Of a stretch of DNA of 64,000 bases, positions 27,001-36,287 are shown one piece after another; within the stretch, counting starts at the first letter, position 1, and each line of letters starts with the position of its first letter. The notes below the pieces were generated by a model. That model had not been told where the DNA came from and did no database searches. It saw only the letters and a list, made by a program, of their open reading frames with translations. The stretch comes from Pseudoalteromonas rubra (GTDB lineage: Bacteria > Pseudomonadota > Gammaproteobacteria > Enterobacterales > Alteromonadaceae): contig NZ_PNCI01000027.1 of the NCBI RefSeq assembly GCF_005887095.1, positions 110,745-174,744 on the forward strand, written 5' to 3'. A program made the translations under genes and the position numbers.

Positions 27001-29104
27001 GGGTGATCAACCAGCTGTTGTGGATTTGTTTATTACGCTTGAAGTCCGGCGACAAGGTTTTATCTGATACGTTTTCCGCTTTAAGGCCCAATCCCATCAG
27101 ACCGACTTCATCCATCTTAAAGCCTCGCTTGTTATTAGAGAACAACAAGGTACCACCCGGGCTAAGAATTTTCTTCACCCATTCAAGCAGCTGGATATGG
27201 TCGCGCTGAACGTCAAACACCTCTTTCATACGCTTTGAATTCGAAAAGGTCGGCGGATCGAGGAAGATTAAGTCATATTGCCCTTGTGCGTGCTCAAGCC
27301 ATTTGAGGCAGTCTGCCTGCTCAAACCTAAAACGTGGGTTACGCAACTCATTTAACGCGAAGTTCTCTTCTGCCCACTTCAGGTAAGTTTTAGACATATC
27401 GACGGTAGTCACGGCTTTTGCGCCACCAAGTGCCGCGTGGACCGACGCACTGCCGGTATATGCAAACAAGTTAAGTACGCGTTTGTTCTTGGCATTTTGC
27501 TGAATATAGCGTCTGGCGAGTCGGTGATCTAAGAACAGCCCGATATCTAGATAGTCGAACAAGTTAACTTTGAACTTGGCGCCAAACTCTTCAACCACTT
27601 GCACCCGATTATGCTTACTGAGCGCGTTATACTGCTCCTGGCCTTTTTGTTTTTTACGTACCTTAACCGCTATATTGCTGGGGTCGATGTCTAAGGTCTC
27701 AGCAGTCAAGGTAATGATGTCCTGAAGGCGCTTATTTGCAATCTGCTCATCTATTTCTTTCGGTGCAGCATACTCAAACACTACAGCACTGTCACCATAG
27801 ACATCCACTGCGACATTATACTCTGGGATATCGGCATCGTAGACGCGATAAGCCTGAACCTGTTCTTTTTTAAGCCAGCTTTTTAATGACTGCCTGTTCT
27901 TTTTCACTCGGTTAGCAAACGCCCGAGATTGTTCAAAATGCAACGCTCCCGACTGTTCATTTTGTGCCACCTGACGCTCGTCCATGTCATACAGATACAA
28001 TGCCACATCAAGCGGACCGTTTTTAAACTTATAGCGTTTTTTCGACGACAGTTTCAGCGTTTTAAACAGTGCTTCATCTGTGCCAAGTAACGCCAAAGAC
28101 CAGTCTTTGTAATGCTTTTTAAACCGCTCGCCCATACCTCGATATAGGTTGATCAGCTCCGCCATTGACCCTAAACGCTCACCATAAGGTAAGTTACTTA
28201 GTAATGTCCCCGGGCGCTTAGCAACACAGGTCAGTTTACTGGCATCCCCTTCGCTAAAACGAATGACGTCCTCCAGTCCTGCTCGCTTCGCATTTCCTCT
28301 GGCGGTGTCCAAGACCTGGACATCAATATCCTGACCAATGATCCACAAGGGCTTATCCAGTTGAGCCTGTTTTAACTCAGTTTTCAGTTCCTTAAATTTA
28401 GCGTCACGAAAACCTGGTAAGCGCTTGAAGGCAAAGTCTTTGTTCAGATTGGCAGGGATGTTCAGTGCCATACTGGCAGCTTCAATCAGTAAAGTGCCTG
28501 AGCCACAGCATGGATCAAACAGAGGTTTTGATGTATCGCTCAGCCAACCACTGCGCTGTACCAAAGCGGCAGCCAGATTTTCGCGGATAGGTGCTCTACC
28601 CTGTTTGGTACGATACCCTCTGTCCGACAGACGCGGACCAGAATAATCGATATAAAGCGCGATCTTTTGTTTATTGAGCTTAGCTATAACGCGAACATTG
28701 GCATCTTGCTTATCGACTGATGGACGCTGCTCGTAAAGGTCCTGAAAATAATCAACAATGGCGTCTTTGATCACCAGGCCAGAAAATTGCGTGTTTTTCA
28801 GTTCCCGGTTAGTGCCGTTAAATTCAATCGCAAACGTCTGTTTTGGACCAAACCATTCCTGCCAGCCCTGAAAGCGAGCAAATTTATACAAGTCATCTTT
28901 GTTGTTGATGTTTTCGTGCTCATCAATCAGCATCATCACACGTGTTGCGAAACGCGTGGTCATACAGAATTTTTGAACTGCCAGGCTATCCGCGGTAAAG
29001 CGAACTGAACCGACAGTTTGTTTGACGACTTCAAGTCCCTGAGACTGAAGCTCTTCAAGCAACAGGTTTTCAATGCCGATAGACGTTAAGGCGATAAACT
29101 GCAA
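26993..29104 (-). CDS. rlmKL: Bifunctional 23S rRNA methyltransferase RlmKL
   Basis: 703 residues. The N-terminal THUMP-containing RlmL half has the FDPCCGSGTLLIEAA SAM-binding motif near residue 197-210 and the NLPYGERLG catalytic motif near 310. It makes N2-methylguanosine 2445. The C-terminal RlmK half has NLFAYTGSASVHAALGGA and the LDPPTFSNSKR motif and makes N7-methylguanosine 2069. Length and order match the E. coli fused enzyme (YcbY). First gene of the rlmKL-grx-uup-DUF3466 string. Confidence 0.96.
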   Translation of the reverse strand: MQFIALTSIGIENLLLEELQSQGLEVVKQTVGSVRFTADSLAVQKFCMTTRFATRVMMLIDEHENINNKDDLYKFARFQGWQEWFGPKQTFAIEFNGTNRELKNTQFSGLVIKDAIVDYFQDLYEQRPSVDKQDANVRVIAKLNKQKIALYIDYSGPRLSDRGYRTKQGRAPIRENLAAALVQRSGWLSDTSKPLFDPCCGSGTLLIEAASMALNIPANLNKDFAFKRLPGFRDAKFKELKTELKQAQLDKPLWIIGQDIDVQVLDTARGNAKRAGLEDVIRFSEGDASKLTCVAKRPGTLLSNLPYGERLGSMAELINLYRGMGERFKKHYKDWSLALLGTDEALFKTLKLSSKKRYKFKNGPLDVALYLYDMDERQVAQNEQSGALHFEQSRAFANRVKKNRQSLKSWLKKEQVQAYRVYDADIPEYNVAVDVYGDSAVVFEYAAPKEIDEQIANKRLQDIITLTAETLDIDPSNIAVKVRKKQKGQEQYNALSKHNRVQVVEEFGAKFKVNLFDYLDIGLFLDHRLARRYIQQNAKNKRVLNLFAYTGSASVHAALGGAKAVTTVDMSKTYLKWAEENFALNELRNPRFRFEQADCLKWLEHAQGQYDLIFLDPPTFSNSKRMKEVFDVQRDHIQLLEWVKKILSPGGTLLFSNNKRGFKMDEVGLMGLGLKAENVSDKTLSPDFKRNKQIHNSWLITHG

Positions 29105-29204
29105 TGTAAATACTCAGTAATTTCAATTGCAGCGAGTATAACACAGCAAGCACCTGTGTGTGCAGCCTAGTCATATGACATAAGCCAGAATGATTGGGTT
29201 GTTA

Positions 29205-29732
29205 TCAGGCTGATTGAGTAAGCTTATGTGCCTGAATAAGCGGGTGTACCCTGTCGTTGAGCACTTTAATAGCCTGAAATTGCTCAAGCTCGATGTTCTC
29301 ATCTAACATAAATCCATGGGTAAGATTGATACACAGGCTGCTCTCGTGATTATGATCCACAATCAAGAATTCACCTGGCTGGCACTTCGAATGTAACGTG
29401 ATAACCGCATCCACCAGAGGCTGGCCACCTGTATAGCTTTTAAAAAACCAGCTTTTAGCTTGCACGGGGAGTAAATGGAATTTAGCCGCGGTGGCATTGA
29501 GTGCAATTTGGCAACATTGTGGCTCGGACCAGACTTTAAATCCGAGTAAATAATCGTACACATTACGGTAGAAGGCGGCTTCATCCACACTCATATCGAC
29601 GCTGTGTAGTGAGTCTTCCGTGAGTTGTCTTAGACGAAACGGCGTACACAACTGAAGGTCGTCGCCTAAGTCCACAAGCAGTCTGTTTCTGTGGCTACAT
29701 CTTATCCAACGCCACTCTTTGGATGCTTGCAA
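29205..29732 (-). CDS. zapC: Cell division protein ZapC
   Basis: 175 residues matching ZapC (E. coli YcbW) by pattern: an N-terminal WRWI...LLVDLGDDL, then DSLHSVDMSVDEAAFY, LNATAAKFHLLPVQAKSWFF, and the C-terminal FQAIKVLNDRVHPLIQ. ZapC binds FtsZ and stabilises the Z ring in the cytoplasm. The start is TTG at 29732 with an ideal AGGAGG six bases upstream; no ATG fits. Position beside pyrD is conserved with enterobacteria. A good sigma-70 promoter lies 50 bases upstream. Confidence 0.88.
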   Translation of the reverse strand: MQASKEWRWIRCSHRNRLLVDLGDDLQLCTPFRLRQLTEDSLHSVDMSVDEAAFYRNVYDYLLGFKVWSEPQCCQIALNATAAKFHLLPVQAKSWFFKSYTGGQPLVDAVITLHSKCQPGEFLIVDHNHESSLCINLTHGFMLDENIELEQFQAIKVLNDRVHPLIQAHKLTQSA

Positions 29733-29780
29733 AACTGACCTCCTGATATCAATGTGTTACGTATTTAAGACCTGTTCAGA

Positions 29781-29808
29781 AGTATATCGCGAATTATCAC
29801 AGTGTAAA
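29781..29808 (-). promoter_or_regulatory. Promoter of zapC
   Basis: On the minus strand TTTACA (29803-29808) and TATACT (29781-29786) are separated by 16 bases, about 50 bases before the zapC TTG start. Confidence 0.7.
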
Positions 29809-29833
29809 AATTTTTGTAATAACAAATTGTTTT

Positions 29834-29859
29834 AGATCATTGCGTTATATGAATGATCT
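29834..29859. repeat. Second inverted repeat with GATCAT core
   Basis: AGATCATT (29834-29841) and AATGATCT (29852-29859) form a perfect 8-bp dyad with a 10-base spacer. It sits between the pyrD terminator and the zapC promoter and repeats the ATGATC core of that terminator. Confidence 0.55.
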
Positions 29860-29870
29860 TTATAAGGAAA

Positions 29871-29902
29871 AAACGATCATCCTTGCGAAAAAATGATCGT
29901 TT
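29871..29902 (-). terminator. Rho-independent terminator of pyrD
   Basis: Perfect 10-bp stem AAACGATCAT/ATGATCGTTT with a 12-base loop. On the minus strand it ends in a run of six T, about 77 bases after the pyrD stop. Confidence 0.85.
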
Positions 29903-29978
29903 AAGTGAAGCTTTGCTGTATGCGCCACAATATTACAGATTAATTACACATACATTCAATTACTTATAGAACAGCTGG

Positions 29979-30989
29979 TTAGATCTCTGTGACAATCTTT
30001 TTGATCAGCTGAGGGCCTTCATAGATAAAGCCTGTGTATACCTGCACTAAATCTGCGCCGGCATTAAGCTTTTCTTTTGCCGCTGCAGCGCTGTCGATCC
30101 CGCCTACACCTATAATAGGTAGCTTGCCTTGTGTCATGCGTTTTAGTTCACTAACAACCTGGGTGGACTTTTCACGTACCGGACGACCAGATAAACCACC
30201 GGCTTCCTCAGCATGTTCCAGTCCTTTGACCGCGTCACGTGATAATGTGGTATTGGTTGCAATCACACCATCGATGCGGTTATTCACTAACGACTCAGCA
30301 ATTTGCTGCAATTGCACTGCATCCACATCTGGGGCAATTTTGACCAGCATAGGAACCGACTTCTTATGCTTCTCTATCAAATCAACCTGTTCATTTTTCA
30401 GACTTTGCAACAAGTCATCTAAGGCCTCGCCGTACTGCAAATCCCTCAATCCCGGCGTATTAGGTGAGGAAATATTGACTGTGATATATGACGCGTGCTC
30501 AAAAACTTTACGCATACAATGGATATAGTCGTCTTTGCCCTGCTCATTTGGTGTGTCTTTGTTTTTACCAATATTGATACCCAGGATCCCCTGATAGCGA
30601 GCTGCTTTAACATTCGCAACCAGATTATCAACCCCTTTGTTATTAAATCCCATGCGGTTAATGATGGCATTGGCTTCTGGCAAACGAAATATGCGTGGCT
30701 TGTCATTGCCAACCTGGGGTCTGGGTGTAACTGTACCAACTTCAATGAACCCAAAACCCATCTGGCTGAACGCATCAATGCACTCTGCATTTTTGTCTAA
30801 GCCTGCCGCGAGCCCTACAGGGTTATCAAACTCGAGACCCAGAAAATTAACCGGTTTCTTTGGAAGTGACTGTGACCAGGCCATACTTAATGGGGTATTC
30901 GCGAAGCGGCGTAAATTTCCGAGTGCAAAATCATGAGCCCACTCGGCATCTTTACTGAACATATAGCGACGCGCTAAATCATAAAACAT
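29979..30989 (-). CDS. pyrD: Dihydroorotate dehydrogenase (quinone), class 2
   Basis: 336 residues, the standard length for the membrane-associated class 2 enzyme that oxidises dihydroorotate to orotate with ubiquinone in pyrimidine synthesis. The amphipathic N-terminal helix ([22 protein letters not shown]) contacts the membrane. Also visible are [31 protein letters not shown], the [15 protein letters not shown] motif near the catalytic serine, and the FMN phosphate-binding IIGVGGI. AAGGAG before the ATG supports the start. Single-gene unit. Confidence 0.97.
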   Translation of the reverse strand: MFYDLARRYMFSKDAEWAHDFALGNLRRFANTPLSMAWSQSLPKKPVNFLGLEFDNPVGLAAGLDKNAECIDAFSQMGFGFIEVGTVTPRPQVGNDKPRIFRLPEANAIINRMGFNNKGVDNLVANVKAARYQGILGINIGKNKDTPNEQGKDDYIHCMRKVFEHASYITVNISSPNTPGLRDLQYGEALDDLLQSLKNEQVDLIEKHKKSVPMLVKIAPDVDAVQLQQIAESLVNNRIDGVIATNTTLSRDAVKGLEHAEEAGGLSGRPVREKSTQVVSELKRMTQGKLPIIGVGGIDSAAAAKEKLNAGADLVQVYTGFIYEGPQLIKKIVTEI

Positions 30990-31204
30990 GGAGACTCCTT
31001 AAGTTCCTAGTAACGTATGACACCAAGCACATTCATGCGTAACCAATTTAAAGGATAAAATCTGCCGCTGACTAAGTAAAAGATTTTTTATTTAGTACAA
31101 CTAACCAGCAAAATCTTTGCCTGGTTATCGTCGAGATTTTCTTGCCTCACAATGATTAGACTATTAATGAAGCGACTTGGTATCAATTTCAAATCTGGGA
31201 TAAA

Positions 31205-31233
31205 AAAATACCCCAGCAAAGCCGGGGTATTTT
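31205..31233 (-). terminator. Terminator of the glutamate dehydrogenase gene
   Basis: Perfect 10-bp stem AAAATACCCC/GGGGTATTTT with a nine-base loop, followed on the minus strand by more T. It lies 14 bases after the stop codon. Confidence 0.9.
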
Positions 31234-31246
31234 AACGGGTTATTTT

Positions 31247-34200
31247 CTATTTGGAAGTGTCACAGTTGTGACTCAACAACATCAGTTCACGCAATGCCAC
31301 TGAGAACTTCGCAAAGTCATGACTTTGCGACGTTTTAAACTCAGCCAGCATCTGCTGCCAACGTAGCAGTAAAGTAGACTGATTTTCCATCCACTGATTG
31401 ATCAGTGAGTCAACATCGTGGTCATCGCCCTCAAAGCTGTTCAATACAACTTCAGACAATGCACGTTGTTGCCAGTCCAGCTCTTCACGGTAAGAGGCAC
31501 GTGCAAGCGCCTGCCAGTGGTTTGCAACAGGTTGTGCAGTGATCTGATCCAGGAACCAGTGCAGACCCATATTCGCACCCAGTTTGAAGTATGTGTTAGA
31601 CACCACATCAATTGCGCGGCCCGAGTTTGCAGCTACTTCTGCCAGGTCCATGACTGAGAACAAGCTAGACAGAGAAACAATGCGCATAGCGATTTGCTCT
31701 GGTACACCTTGTGCGATTAGTGCATCGGCTTTTTCAGCCAAACGTGCACTTTCTTCTTCAACCATGTAGTTGTTCAGGTTGTTGCTTAGATCTGCAAAGG
31801 TCGGCGCAAAGAACGCGATGGTTTCTTCAATCGTCATACCTTTGTTACGGTGACGCAAGAACCAACGTGTGGTACGACGTACAGTGCGGCGTAGCTGATA
31901 CAGCATTTCAGTCTGAACAGCCGAAGGAATATGGTTATCCAGTGCTGCGATTGACTGCCAGGTATCCTTCATTTCAAAAATTTCGCTGGCAATTGAATAG
32001 CAAAGCGCAATTTCTGCTTCCGTTGCACCGGTTTCCTCGTGCATACGGATCATGAAGTTCAGACCCATATCATTAACGATGTTATTGGCCAGTTTAGTCG
32101 CAATAATTTCTTTACGCAGTGGGTGGTTATCCATCGCCGCGTTAAAGCGCTCACGCAGCGGCACCGGGAATGAATTCACTAACAGCTGACGGTAGTATGG
32201 ATTCTCCGAAATCTCATCGACAACCAGTGATTCTTTCAACACCATCTTAGAGTAAGAAACCAATACAGACAGCTCTGGACGAGTCAGGTCAGACCCTGCC
32301 GCAGCACGCTCAGCCAGCTCTTCATCAGTTGGCAAGAACTCGATGGTACGGTCCAGTTTACCCTCTTTTTCCAGCGCATGAATAAAGCGGATCTTTTCTT
32401 TCAGTGTTGCCGGACCTTTCGACTTAGTGATAGACAAGGTATGTGTTTGACGGTAACAGTCAGCCAGTACCAGTTCAGACACTTCGTCCGTCATGGCATA
32501 CAGCAATTCGTCACGCTGTTTCTTGGTCAGATCGCCTTCAGCAACCAGGCCGTTTAACAGGATCTTGATGTTTACTTCGTTATCCGAACATGCTACACCA
32601 CCTACGTTATCAATGAAGTCGGTGTTAATGCGTCCGCCCTTCTCGGCAAACTCGATACGACCCAGTTGCGTTGCACCCAGGTTACCACCTTCACCGAAGA
32701 TCTTAGCACCCAGTTCTGACCCATCGATACGTAAACCGTCGTTCGCACGGTCGCCTACGTCTGCATTGGATTCAGACTTAGCTTTAATATATGTTCCGAT
32801 ACCGCCGTTCCATAACAGGTCAGCCGGCATTTTAAGTAGGGCTTTTATCAGCTCGTTTGGTGTCATGCTGGCTTTTTTGGTGCCCAGCATCTTTTTCATT
32901 TCAGCCGTCAGGTTAATTGACTTGGCCGCACGAGAGAATACGCCGCCCCCTTCCGAGATCAGCTCTTTGTTATAATCTTCCCAGCTTGAGCGAGGCAGAT
33001 TAAACAAGCGTTCACGCTCTACATAAGAGCTTGCTGCATCCGGGTTCGGGTCGATGAAAATGTGCATGTGGTTAAAGGCTGCCTGCAGGCGAATGTGCTT
33101 AGACAGCAACATACCATTACCAAATACGTCCCCACCCATGTCACCGATACCAACCGCGGTGAAATCTGTAGTCTGACAGTCGATGTCCATTTCACGGAAA
33201 TGACGTTTAACAGACTCCCACGCACCTTTCGCTGTGATACCCATTTTCTTGTGGTCATAACCGATTGAACCACCAGAGGCAAATGCATCACCCAACCAGA
33301 AGTTGTATTCTTCAGCAATGCCATTGGCAATATCAGAGAAAGTCGCGGTGCCTTTGTCTGCGGCAACAACCAGATACGGGTCATCTTCGTCATGACGTAC
33401 GACGTCTACCGGCGGTACTATCTCACCATGACTGATGTTATCTGTGATATCTAACAGGCCACGGATAAACATCTTGTAGCATTCCTGGCCTTCTTTAAAG
33501 AAGCCTTCGCGGTCATTAGGCAGTTGCTTACATACAAATCCACCTTTTGAGCCAACAGGTACAATTACTGTGTTTTTAACCTGCTGCGCTTTAACCAGAC
33601 CCAGAACTTCAGTACGGAAGTCTTCACGACGGTCAGACCAGCGAAGACCACCACGAGCTACCTTGCCTCCACGCAGGTGAACACCTTCTACGCGCGGTGA
33701 ATAGACGAAGATTTCAAACGCTGGTAACGGCAGTGGCATTTCTGGAATGGCACGAGGATTAATCTTAAATGAAATATATGACTTGTTTGTGCCGTCCGCT
33801 TCTTTTTGATAGAAGTTAGTGCGCAGTGTCGCGTTGATCATGTCAACGTACATGCGAATGATACGGTCATCATCCAGGTTCGCAACGTTTTCAAGTTCCA
33901 GATAGATTTTCTCAATCAGCTTGTCCAGCGTTTTCTGTGCCGCTTTCTTTGCAGGAGAGAATTTCTTCACAAACAGCTCTACAATTTGCGCTGCGATGTG
34001 TGGATAGTGCTCAAAGGTATTTTCGATATAAGATTGCGAGAATGTCACACCGATCTGACGCATATACTTGGCATACGCACGCAAAATAGACGCTTCACGA
34101 CCGGTCATGCCACCCAGCAATACCATGCGGTTGAAACCATCGCTTTCCAGACGGTTATTCCACACGTTAGTCAATGCGGCGCGAAAACGTGCTGAAACTT

Positions 34201-36085
34201 TATCGAAATCAGCAATGCCTTTGGAGTCGATCATCATAGAGAAATCCATGATCCAGTTTACCTGACCATCGCTGCTCTTGATTGCATAAGGTGTTTCACC
34301 AATGACGCGCAGGCCAAAGTTTTCCAACATAGGCATAACATCGGAAAGGTGAATTGGTACATCTTTATGGAACAGGCTCAGGCGTACGATTTCACTGTTA
34401 GCTTCTTCCTGAGGGCGATAGAAAAGCATTTCCAGCTTTTTCTCATCGCTCAGTTGCTCAAGCTTCTCAATGTCGACCACAGCGGCACTAGGTAAAACCT
34501 GATCTTTGTATGAGTGTGGGAACGCGTTAGCATATTTGCGGTTTAGCTCGTTACCACGGGTTTCACCATTGCTGCCAAGCAATGCAGATTGTAGTTTATC
34601 TTCCCAAGTGCGAGCGGCTTCTGCCAGATTGTTTTCGATGTCTTTCACGTTGTACTTAATACTGTTATCTGCCACACGCACGATGTAATGCGTTCTCGCC
34701 AGTGTGGACTCTGAGAAAAAGGTCGTAAACTCAACTTTTTCATTGGACTTAAATGCATCTGCCAATAACTTTTGAGTTTCACGACGTAGTGCCGTGTTAT
34801 AGCGCTCACGGGGTACATAGACCATACATGAGAAGAAACGTCCGTATACATCACGGCGGACGAACAGACGACACATGTCGCGTTCCTGAATTTGCAAAAC
34901 ACCTGTCGCAACTTCTAATAGCTCGGCTTCACGGGCCTGTACCAGTTCATCACGTGGGTACGTTTCCAATAAGTTCAGTACTGCCTTGTAAGCGTGTGTC
35001 CCTTCTGCAAAGTCACACTGCTCCATAATGCGTTGGATCTTGCTCTTAAGGACTGGTACATCTGCCGCACTATTGTTATAAAAACTTGATGAGAACAAAC
35101 CAATGAAGCGGTCTTCGCCGATCACATTGCCCTGCTCGTCAAAACGCTTGATACCGACATAATCAATGTAAGCTGGACGATGAACACGAGACAATGAATT
35201 AGTCTTAGTTAAAATCAGCAGGTTTTTACTGCGCGCTTCTTTACGCGCAACTTCTGGCAATTCTGAAAGCAGACGACCACCATCGTGGCTTGAGTTTTTC
35301 ATCAAACCCAGGCTAGTGTCTGGCACTGCGCGTAATTCGTGATCCCCTTGTACAGGCACTAAGTCGTATTGACGATAGCCCATAAAGGTGAAGTTATCTG
35401 AAGATAGCCACTCAAGGAACTCAACCGCTTCATCGACTTCTGCCTGAGAGCAGTCATGGTGACGCGTTGGGATCTCTTTACTGACAGCAACCAGCTTGTC
35501 GCGGATTGGCTTCCAGTCTTCAACGGCTACAGACACGTCTTTCAATACTGATTCCAGTTCCTCGGTGAACTCTTTGATTGCCTTAGCATCGGTCTGACGA
35601 TCAATCTCAATGAAAAACACCGTCTTGGTCGACGATGATTCTTGATCTGCTTTTAAATTTGATAGTGCAGTGATCTTATTATTACTGTCGCGCTTGATTT
35701 TAAGCGGGCTATGTAACAGTAAGTGAGACACGATGTTTTTACGGCTAAGCGCCATGCGCACAGAATCAACCAAAAATGGCATGTCTTTCGCGATGATCTC
35801 TACGATCGTGTGAGAGGATTGCCAGCCATCTTTGGCGACTTCAGGGTTGAAAACGCGAATAACCGCATCGTCAGTGGCATTCTTTTCAAGAGAATTCCAA
35901 AGACTCAATGCGGCTCCGTATAAGTCACTGTCGTTACGATGTGCCAAGTCCTCTTTAGACATATTGCTGTACAAGGCTTTGGCAAAAGTTTCAACGAGCG
36001 ACACGTTTTCGGCATGAACTTTTTTGTGGATCAGCTTGGTGACGTTATCCAGGATAACCGATGCTGGACCTTCATTTTGTGTCAT
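31247..36085 (-). CDS. gdhB: NAD-specific glutamate dehydrogenase, large (about 180 kDa) type
   Basis: 1612 residues, the size of the L_180 class found in Pseudomonas, Shewanella and Streptomyces. It catabolises glutamate to 2-oxoglutarate and ammonia with NAD+. The long N-terminal half carries ACT-like regulatory segments (IAKDMPFLVDSVRMALSRKNI). The catalytic part is in the middle: LRWSDRREDFRTEVLGLVKAQQVKNTVIVPVGSKGGF with the catalytic lysine region, then AVGIGDMGGDVFGNGML of the NAD fold. A helical C-terminal domain completes it. It is monocistronic and ends in a strong terminator. The start ATG has AAGGAA nearby. Confidence 0.95.
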   Translation of the reverse strand: MTQNEGPASVILDNVTKLIHKKVHAENVSLVETFAKALYSNMSKEDLAHRNDSDLYGAALSLWNSLEKNATDDAVIRVFNPEVAKDGWQSSHTIVEIIAKDMPFLVDSVRMALSRKNIVSHLLLHSPLKIKRDSNNKITALSNLKADQESSSTKTVFFIEIDRQTDAKAIKEFTEELESVLKDVSVAVEDWKPIRDKLVAVSKEIPTRHHDCSQAEVDEAVEFLEWLSSDNFTFMGYRQYDLVPVQGDHELRAVPDTSLGLMKNSSHDGGRLLSELPEVARKEARSKNLLILTKTNSLSRVHRPAYIDYVGIKRFDEQGNVIGEDRFIGLFSSSFYNNSAADVPVLKSKIQRIMEQCDFAEGTHAYKAVLNLLETYPRDELVQAREAELLEVATGVLQIQERDMCRLFVRRDVYGRFFSCMVYVPRERYNTALRRETQKLLADAFKSNEKVEFTTFFSESTLARTHYIVRVADNSIKYNVKDIENNLAEAARTWEDKLQSALLGSNGETRGNELNRKYANAFPHSYKDQVLPSAAVVDIEKLEQLSDEKKLEMLFYRPQEEANSEIVRLSLFHKDVPIHLSDVMPMLENFGLRVIGETPYAIKSSDGQVNWIMDFSMMIDSKGIADFDKVSARFRAALTNVWNNRLESDGFNRMVLLGGMTGREASILRAYAKYMRQIGVTFSQSYIENTFEHYPHIAAQIVELFVKKFSPAKKAAQKTLDKLIEKIYLELENVANLDDDRIIRMYVDMINATLRTNFYQKEADGTNKSYISFKINPRAIPEMPLPLPAFEIFVYSPRVEGVHLRGGKVARGGLRWSDRREDFRTEVLGLVKAQQVKNTVIVPVGSKGGFVCKQLPNDREGFFKEGQECYKMFIRGLLDITDNISHGEIVPPVDVVRHDEDDPYLVVAADKGTATFSDIANGIAEEYNFWLGDAFASGGSIGYDHKKMGITAKGAWESVKRHFREMDIDCQTTDFTAVGIGDMGGDVFGNGMLLSKHIRLQAAFNHMHIFIDPNPDAASSYVERERLFNLPRSSWEDYNKELISEGGGVFSRAAKSINLTAEMKKMLGTKKASMTPNELIKALLKMPADLLWNGGIGTYIKAKSESNADVGDRANDGLRIDGSELGAKIFGEGGNLGATQLGRIEFAEKGGRINTDFIDNVGGVACSDNEVNIKILLNGLVAEGDLTKKQRDELLYAMTDEVSELVLADCYRQTHTLSITKSKGPATLKEKIRFIHALEKEGKLDRTIEFLPTDEELAERAAAGSDLTRPELSVLVSYSKMVLKESLVVDEISENPYYRQLLVNSFPVPLRERFNAAMDNHPLRKEIIATKLANNIVNDMGLNFMIRMHEETGATEAEIALCYSIASEIFEMKDTWQSIAALDNHIPSAVQTEMLYQLRRTVRRTTRWFLRHRNKGMTIEETIAFFAPTFADLSNNLNNYMVEEESARLAEKADALIAQGVPEQIAMRIVSLSSLFSVMDLAEVAANSGRAIDVVSNTYFKLGANMGLHWFLDQITAQPVANHWQALARASYREELDWQQRALSEVVLNSFEGDDHDVDSLINQWMENQSTLLLRWQQMLAEFKTSQSHDFAKFSVALRELMLLSHNCDTSK

Positions 36086-36287
36086 TATGTGTTCCTTAAT
36101 CTATACCACCTTTGAACGGTAGATTATTTGTACAGCCATTTATTAGCGTGGAGTCATGTGAATTTTAACCTTTCTGGCGCTAATAAAAAGCCTTTTCGAC
36201 GAAAACATTATAGCCTTTTCAGCCGGTTGGTCAGATATTCACTAAATATAGATATAAATGGCCGAAACCGGCCATTTATAAGCACTT
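36086..36287. other. Gap between the RND operon and the glutamate dehydrogenase gene
   Basis: 200 bases. They hold the promoter of the dehydrogenase gene and the terminator of the RND operon (36254-36279). No gene is seen. Confidence 0.5.
36254..36279 (-). terminator. Terminator of the DUF1302-DUF1329-YCF48-RND operon
   Basis: Perfect 11-bp stem ATAAATGGCCG/CGGCCATTTAT with a four-base loop, nine bases after the RND gene stop. On the minus strand, T-rich but interrupted sequence follows. Confidence 0.75.
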
